Source: Fidelibacterota bacterium (GTDB lineage Bacteria > Fidelibacterota > UBA8477). Taken from it: a stretch of 28,539 bases of DNA. The position numbers and the translations under genes are program-made. This document shows positions 24,951 to 28,539 of this stretch, piece after piece (position 1 is the first letter of the stretch; each line of letters begins with the position of its first letter). The notes beneath the pieces are model-generated. The model worked only from the letters and a program-made list of their open reading frames with translations, ran no database searches and was not told where the DNA came from. Where the stretch lies: positions 1 through 28,539 of the forward strand of contig JAIPJR010000037.1 in the NCBI GenBank assembly GCA_021734045.1, in the 5' to 3' direction.

Positions 24951-27900
24951 CTAGTACGCTCCCGCCTGCATAATCTTCCCACTGAATGTCCGCGGATTGA
25001 TTTTATCCAGAAACTCAATGGCAGAAACAGTCACCGTAATCGCAGAAAAATCCTCCTCCACGATTCCCTGGATCAAATACGGCCGCACTTTGCTGAGCAT
25101 GTGACAAAACCGGCGATAAGTCTCCGGGAAAAATGTGGTCTCATAAATAGCCGTAGTGTCTTCAAAACTGATAAATTCCATGGGTTCGTCCGATTTGGTA
25201 TGCACCACCTTGCCCGTAATCATCCACCCCACCAGCAACACCTCTTCCCCCACGTGCTTATGCAGTTCAGAAGCCCTGATTACCGGCAAATGTCGCAATA
25301 GTGCTCTGTAAAGGGTGAGCGGATGCCGCGAGACCAAAAATCCCAGCACCTCGATCTCGTGTTTTAAAATTGTACGATTGGTATACTCGGGGGTGGCCGG
25401 CAGATAAAAATTATTATTCTCATACAATGTGAGCTCTCTTTTCTGCTGTAAAGCCCGGGAATGGCGTTTTTGGTGTAATTCCCACATGAGCTGTGGCCGG
25501 GTTTTCCCACCCGCAATACCGTCAAAACAACCGGCTTTAATCAGAATACGAATGTCCGCCATATCCAGTTCACTTCGTTGGAGGAAATTCTCAAATGAAT
25601 CAAATTCACCACCGGTTTCTCGCTCTGCGATAATGGATTCCAACGCCTCCCGCTGAATGCCCTTAAGCTGCATAAGCCCTACCCGTAAAACATTATTCAT
25701 CCCTGTGTAACGGATTTCTGAGGCATTGATATCAGGTAGCAGGATATTCAGACCCATGCGCCGCGCCTCCGAGATATAACCAAAGGGTGAATAATAACCG
25801 CCCATGTTGGAAATAACCGACGCCATGAATTCCGCCGGATAATGCGCCCGGATATAAGCAGATTTGAATGAAACCAGCGCATAAGAGGCCGAATGGGGCT
25901 TACAAAAAGAATAACCGGCGAAGGACATGATCATTTCCCAGATAATTTCGATGACGCTGTCCGCCACACCATTTTTCCGGGCACCCTGGTAGAATTGCTG
26001 TTTGAAATCGCGCAATTTCGCCTGTTTGTGTTTTTTAGACATGACCTTCCGCAATTGATCACCTTCATCGGCCGTGAAGTTGGCCAGCGCCATGGCCGCT
26101 TTTGTCACATCCTCCTGATAGACCATAATGCCGTATGTCTCCTGCAAAGTCTCATGCAATAACGGATGCAGTGGATCATACGTCCCACCATGCAGTCGCC
26201 GCACAAACTCCCGAATCCACTTGTTGGCCGCAGGTCGGATAATGCTGGAAGCAATGACCAGATGCTCATATTCCCCGCTCTGCATTTTCCGGAGCAATTG
26301 TCGGGTAGCTGGCGATTCCACATAAAAACATCCCATGGTGTTCCCATTGCGAATTAGTTCCCGGGTACGCACATCTTCCAACGGATTAAAGCGCCAGTAG
26401 GGAATCCCCACGCCATAATGAGCCTCAATTGCCTGTAACGCATCACGGATTACCGCCAGCGACCGGTTTCCCAGCAGGTCAATTTTTACCAGACCGAAAT
26501 CTTCCGCCTGATCCTTCTCCCACTGGATGATTTTCACGCCCTTTGGGGCGGTTTGTACCGGCACATAATTAGCCGTTGGTCCGGGTGTAAGTACCACACC
26601 GCCAGGATGTACGCTCAAGTGACGCGGAAAACCGCTGAGGTAAAATCCATATTTGATGATCTCCGGCCAGGGATCGCGCAAATCCAGGTCTTTCAGCAAC
26701 GGATTCCGGGCCAATTCATCATAGGGGTTGCTCAGATACCACAATCCGCCTAACCGCTTGGTTACCAGTGTGATTTCCGCTTCAGTTAATCCATAAACTT
26801 TGGCAATTTCGTGAATGGCCGCCCGGGCTTTGAAGGTCACATGATTGGAAATCATAGCGGAATGGGTCGCGCCATATTTTTCAAACACATACGCCAGCAC
26901 ATCATCCCGCTGGTCCCAGGGAAAATCCACATCAATATCCGGCGGGTCTTTGCGCCCCGGTGTGAGGAACCGCTCGAAAAACAGATTGTGCTGCATGGGA
27001 TCCACATGGGTGATTTCCAATGCATATGAAACAATACTTGCCGCCGCACTCCCCCGACCACAGGTAATTGGGCACTCCTTCACAATATCCTGTACAATCA
27101 AAAAGTATTTGGCAAAATGCTTCTCCCGAATGACCCGTAATTCGTGATCCATTCGCCTGCGAATATCCGGTGTCATTTTCCCGTACCGTTTTTTAATACC
27201 CGTCAAAACCTGTTGATAGAGGAGCTGGTAGTCCTGGCTCGCCTCACTCTCGGGGAAAATGAAATCATGTAGCACAGGCCGCCATGTGCATTTATCCGCC
27301 ACCTCTACGGTACGTTCAATGGCCTCCAGTGCGTAGGGAAAGCGTCGCTGGATTTGCTCCGGGGTATGAATCGCGTACTCACGGGGTAAAATCTCCTCCT
27401 GTGGTAAACGGGAAAGCTTGGTGTTCAGATCAATCGCCCGCAGGATTTGGTGAAGGTGATGCCCTTTTTCAGTGCCGTAGTAGATCGGCAGATTGACCAC
27501 GGCCGGGATTTGGTTTCCCTGCGCCCATTTGTAGAGACCGTAAGCATCCAGCTCCAGAGAAGCGTAAGTATCCGCTGCGTGAAATGCCTCCAGAAGCGCC
27601 TGATGGGGCGAAAGCAGAACCAACCCCTCCAGGCGCTCTAACAAGGCGTTTTTCAGGTCAAATGCGGCCATATCATCCTGTTTCTGCGTAATGAGTTGGG
27701 TCAAATTACTATAACCAGTGGCATCTTTTACCAGCAATACCGCTTTCCGACCGTGCTTATCAAACAGCGTGGTACCGGCGATCATCTCCATACCCCGCTC
27801 CTCCGCCATCTGATTCAGTAGAATCAGGCCGTAGATGCCATTCGTATCAGCCAGAGCAAATCGCTCATGACCCGCTTTCAGCAGCAATTCGGGTAAATAT

Positions 27901-27965
27901 TGATGCGATAGGGTTCCCCGCAGCATAGAGTAGTGGGAGTGGCATTCCAGCGGGACGTAATTCAC
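24951..27965 (-). CDS. dnaE2: DNA polymerase III alpha-subunit-like, DnaE2/ImuC type
   Basis: The 1004-residue protein is a C-family DNA polymerase. The N-terminal PHP domain (about 1-235) opens with LECHSHYSMLRGT (H9-S-H11), which is closer to DnaE2/ImuC than to DnaE1. The later PHP element reads VVNLPIYY in place of the ATxDVHY found in active PHP domains, so the metal site is probably incomplete. The polymerase core has CGRGSAAASIVSYALEITHVD (302-322), the catalytic PPDIDVDF with D345 and D347, and KIDLLG with D496. A helix-hairpin-helix part and a C-terminal OB fold (about 900-985) follow. It is shorter than the replicative DnaE1 (about 1160) and lacks the tau-binding C-terminus. DnaE2 proteins usually perform error-prone translesion synthesis with ImuB. 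GTG at 27965 has GGAGAGGAG six bases upstream. No LexA-like site was seen. Confidence 0.85.
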   Translation of the reverse strand: MNYVPLECHSHYSMLRGTLSHQYLPELLLKAGHERFALADTNGIYGLILLNQMAEERGMEMIAGTTLFDKHGRKAVLLVKDATGYSNLTQLITQKQDDMAAFDLKNALLERLEGLVLLSPHQALLEAFHAADTYASLELDAYGLYKWAQGNQIPAVVNLPIYYGTEKGHHLHQILRAIDLNTKLSRLPQEEILPREYAIHTPEQIQRRFPYALEAIERTVEVADKCTWRPVLHDFIFPESEASQDYQLLYQQVLTGIKKRYGKMTPDIRRRMDHELRVIREKHFAKYFLIVQDIVKECPITCGRGSAAASIVSYALEITHVDPMQHNLFFERFLTPGRKDPPDIDVDFPWDQRDDVLAYVFEKYGATHSAMISNHVTFKARAAIHEIAKVYGLTEAEITLVTKRLGGLWYLSNPYDELARNPLLKDLDLRDPWPEIIKYGFYLSGFPRHLSVHPGGVVLTPGPTANYVPVQTAPKGVKIIQWEKDQAEDFGLVKIDLLGNRSLAVIRDALQAIEAHYGVGIPYWRFNPLEDVRTRELIRNGNTMGCFYVESPATRQLLRKMQSGEYEHLVIASSIIRPAANKWIREFVRRLHGGTYDPLHPLLHETLQETYGIMVYQEDVTKAAMALANFTADEGDQLRKVMSKKHKQAKLRDFKQQFYQGARKNGVADSVIEIIWEMIMSFAGYSFCKPHSASYALVSFKSAYIRAHYPAEFMASVISNMGGYYSPFGYISEARRMGLNILLPDINASEIRYTGMNNVLRVGLMQLKGIQREALESIIAERETGGEFDSFENFLQRSELDMADIRILIKAGCFDGIAGGKTRPQLMWELHQKRHSRALQQKRELTLYENNNFYLPATPEYTNRTILKHEIEVLGFLVSRHPLTLYRALLRHLPVIRASELHKHVGEEVLLVGWMITGKVVHTKSDEPMEFISFEDTTAIYETTFFPETYRRFCHMLSKVRPYLIQGIVEEDFSAITVTVSAIEFLDKINPRTFSGKIMQAGAY

Positions 27966-28115
27966 TGCGCGCTCCTCTCCACGAGACGGTAGCGAAATGC
28001 AGAATTTTCAGAGTGATCCCGGTAAAATGTCATGGATGATTGCGACCTTATCACCCATCAGCCGCTGCGAAGCTAAAAAATGGTGATGGTGTAAGTCAAG
28101 GTGGATTGGGATGAT
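27966..28115. other. Spacer upstream of dnaE2
   Basis: This holds the dnaE2 ribosome-binding site (GGAGAGGAG near 27972-27980) and otherwise no recognisable gene. On the minus strand an open frame of about 37 codons ends at 28008 and reads HHHHFLASQRLMGDKV then AIIHDILPGSL. It has no start codon in a sensible place and is interrupted by a TAA in the 8-bp repeats, so it may be a gene remnant or chance. No promoter pair was convincing. Confidence 0.5.
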
Positions 28116-28147
28116 CGGATTGGCGGATTAGCGGATTGGCGGATTGA
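28116..28147. repeat. Four tandem 8-bp units (CGGATTGG-like)
   Basis: The units are CGGATTGG, CGGATTAG, CGGATTGG and CGGATTGA without gaps. The last two overlap the start of the long direct repeat that follows. A decayed two-unit version stands before the second long copy (28386-28401). Confidence 0.85.
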
Positions 28148-28284
28148 CTTCACTTCGTTCGTCTTACTCCGCTCTGCTCCGTTTGACGGATTCGGAAATC
28201 CCAAATCACAAGCATCAAAAATCAAACAAATTCCAAATCGCAAATTTTAATGATTAAAACGGAAATCCAGTCCCGGCAGAAGTC
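28131..28284. repeat. Long direct repeat, copy 1 (154 bp)
   Basis: It matches 28386-28539 at an offset of exactly 255 bases with four substitutions (28137, 28145 and an adjacent pair near 28175) and no gap. Within it are CTTCACTTCGTTCG, CTTACTCCGCTCTGCTCCG, a small hairpin TCCGT-TTG-ACGGA, and an A-rich tail containing AAATCCCAAATCACAAGC and ATTCCAAATCGCAAAT. No long open frame with protein-like composition crosses it. The 101 bases between the two copies hold CCTCTGCGTCTACTCAGTACC and TTAATTCGTGGTTCC, strings I recall from intergenic repeats of many uncultured bacteria. Confidence 0.95.
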
Positions 28285-28385
28285 TGATTTATCTCCCGCT
28301 CCTCTGCGTCTACTCAGTACCTTTGCAGTTTCTGCCTTTTTAATTCGTGGTTCCGAAAATAACTATCACCGAATGAACCGAGTTT

Positions 28386-28539
28386 GCGGATGGGCGGATG
28401 GACTTCACTTCGTTCGTCTTACTCCGCTTCGCTCCGTTTGACGGATTCGGAAATCCCAAATCACAAGCATCAAAAATCAAACAAATTCCAAATCGCAAAT
28501 TTTAATGATTAAAACGGAAATCCAGTCCCGGCAGAAGTC
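28386..28539. repeat. Long direct repeat, copy 2 (154 bp, reaches window end)
   Basis: This is the second copy of the repeat at 28131-28284, still identical at the last base of the window. The repeat may therefore extend further and the unit may be larger than 154 bp. The four differences from copy 1 include GCTTCGCTCCG in place of GCTCTGCTCCG. The copies could belong to a longer 255-bp-period array outside the window. Confidence 0.95.

Noticed and set aside
27990-28060. LexA/SOS box before dnaE2
   Set aside because: No CTGT-N8-ACAG or GAAC-N4-GTTC palindrome could be found on either strand.
28116-28539. CRISPR array
   Set aside because: The long repeats are 154 bp with only two copies and a 101-bp interval, and the short units are 8 bp without spacers; no cas gene is present.
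28131-28539. Insertion sequence or MITE
   Set aside because: No transposase frame, no terminal inverted repeats and no target-site duplication could be seen.

Overview
All recognisable genes in this 28.5-kb window lie on the minus strand: seventeen complete coding regions and one that runs off the left edge. Gene content points to a didermic bacterium of the FCB superphylum. The pointers are a TonB-dependent receptor with an N-terminal carboxypeptidase-like domain, a DUF4837-type lipoprotein, very large secreted beta-barrel proteins, an Omp85-type barrel, and AMMECR1 and Memo homologues. I lean towards Neomarinimicrobiota, Calditrichota or Ignavibacteria-like lineages, but no rRNA or tRNA is present to settle it.

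Layout, read in the direction of transcription (right to left). 28539-27966: repeat-rich spacer with two near-identical 154-bp direct repeats. 27965-24951: a DnaE2/ImuC-like polymerase. 24741-24127: a small membrane methyltransferase-like protein. 24066-21307: a complete thiamine-regulated unit made of a sigma-70-like promoter, a TPP riboswitch, an intrinsic terminator and a TonB-dependent receptor. 21021-17034: lepA, a CPBP membrane protease, Memo and AMMECR1. 16912-8330: an overlapping gene train of a secreted propeller-like protein, a 1054-residue predicted outer-membrane protein, an Omp85-like barrel, RNase R and a DUF4837 lipoprotein. 8313-2473: a six-gene operon with a visible promoter, comprising rfbD, a polyprenol-phosphate mannosyltransferase-like GT2, a GT2/phosphoglycosyltransferase-like fusion, accA, a hotdog thioesterase and a queuosine-precursor transporter. 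1982-1: a sensor with two tandem solute-binding domains, a membrane segment and a PAS domain, cut by the window edge.

Three themes link the genes. The first is cell-surface glycan synthesis (rhamnose donor, polyprenol-linked sugar, rhamnosyltransferase-like fusion), joined to fatty-acid precursor supply (accA, thioesterase). The second is outer-membrane construction or transport (propeller, giant barrel, Omp85 barrel, thiamine receptor). The third is translation and RNA housekeeping (lepA, rnr). The least described elements are the propeller/giant-barrel/Omp85 set and the GT2 fusion, whose phosphoglycosyltransferase domain has lost its catalytic Asp-Glu pair.

No CRISPR array, insertion sequence, transposase, tRNA or rRNA was seen. 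Assignments come from reading the sequence and from memory of protein families; no database search was run.
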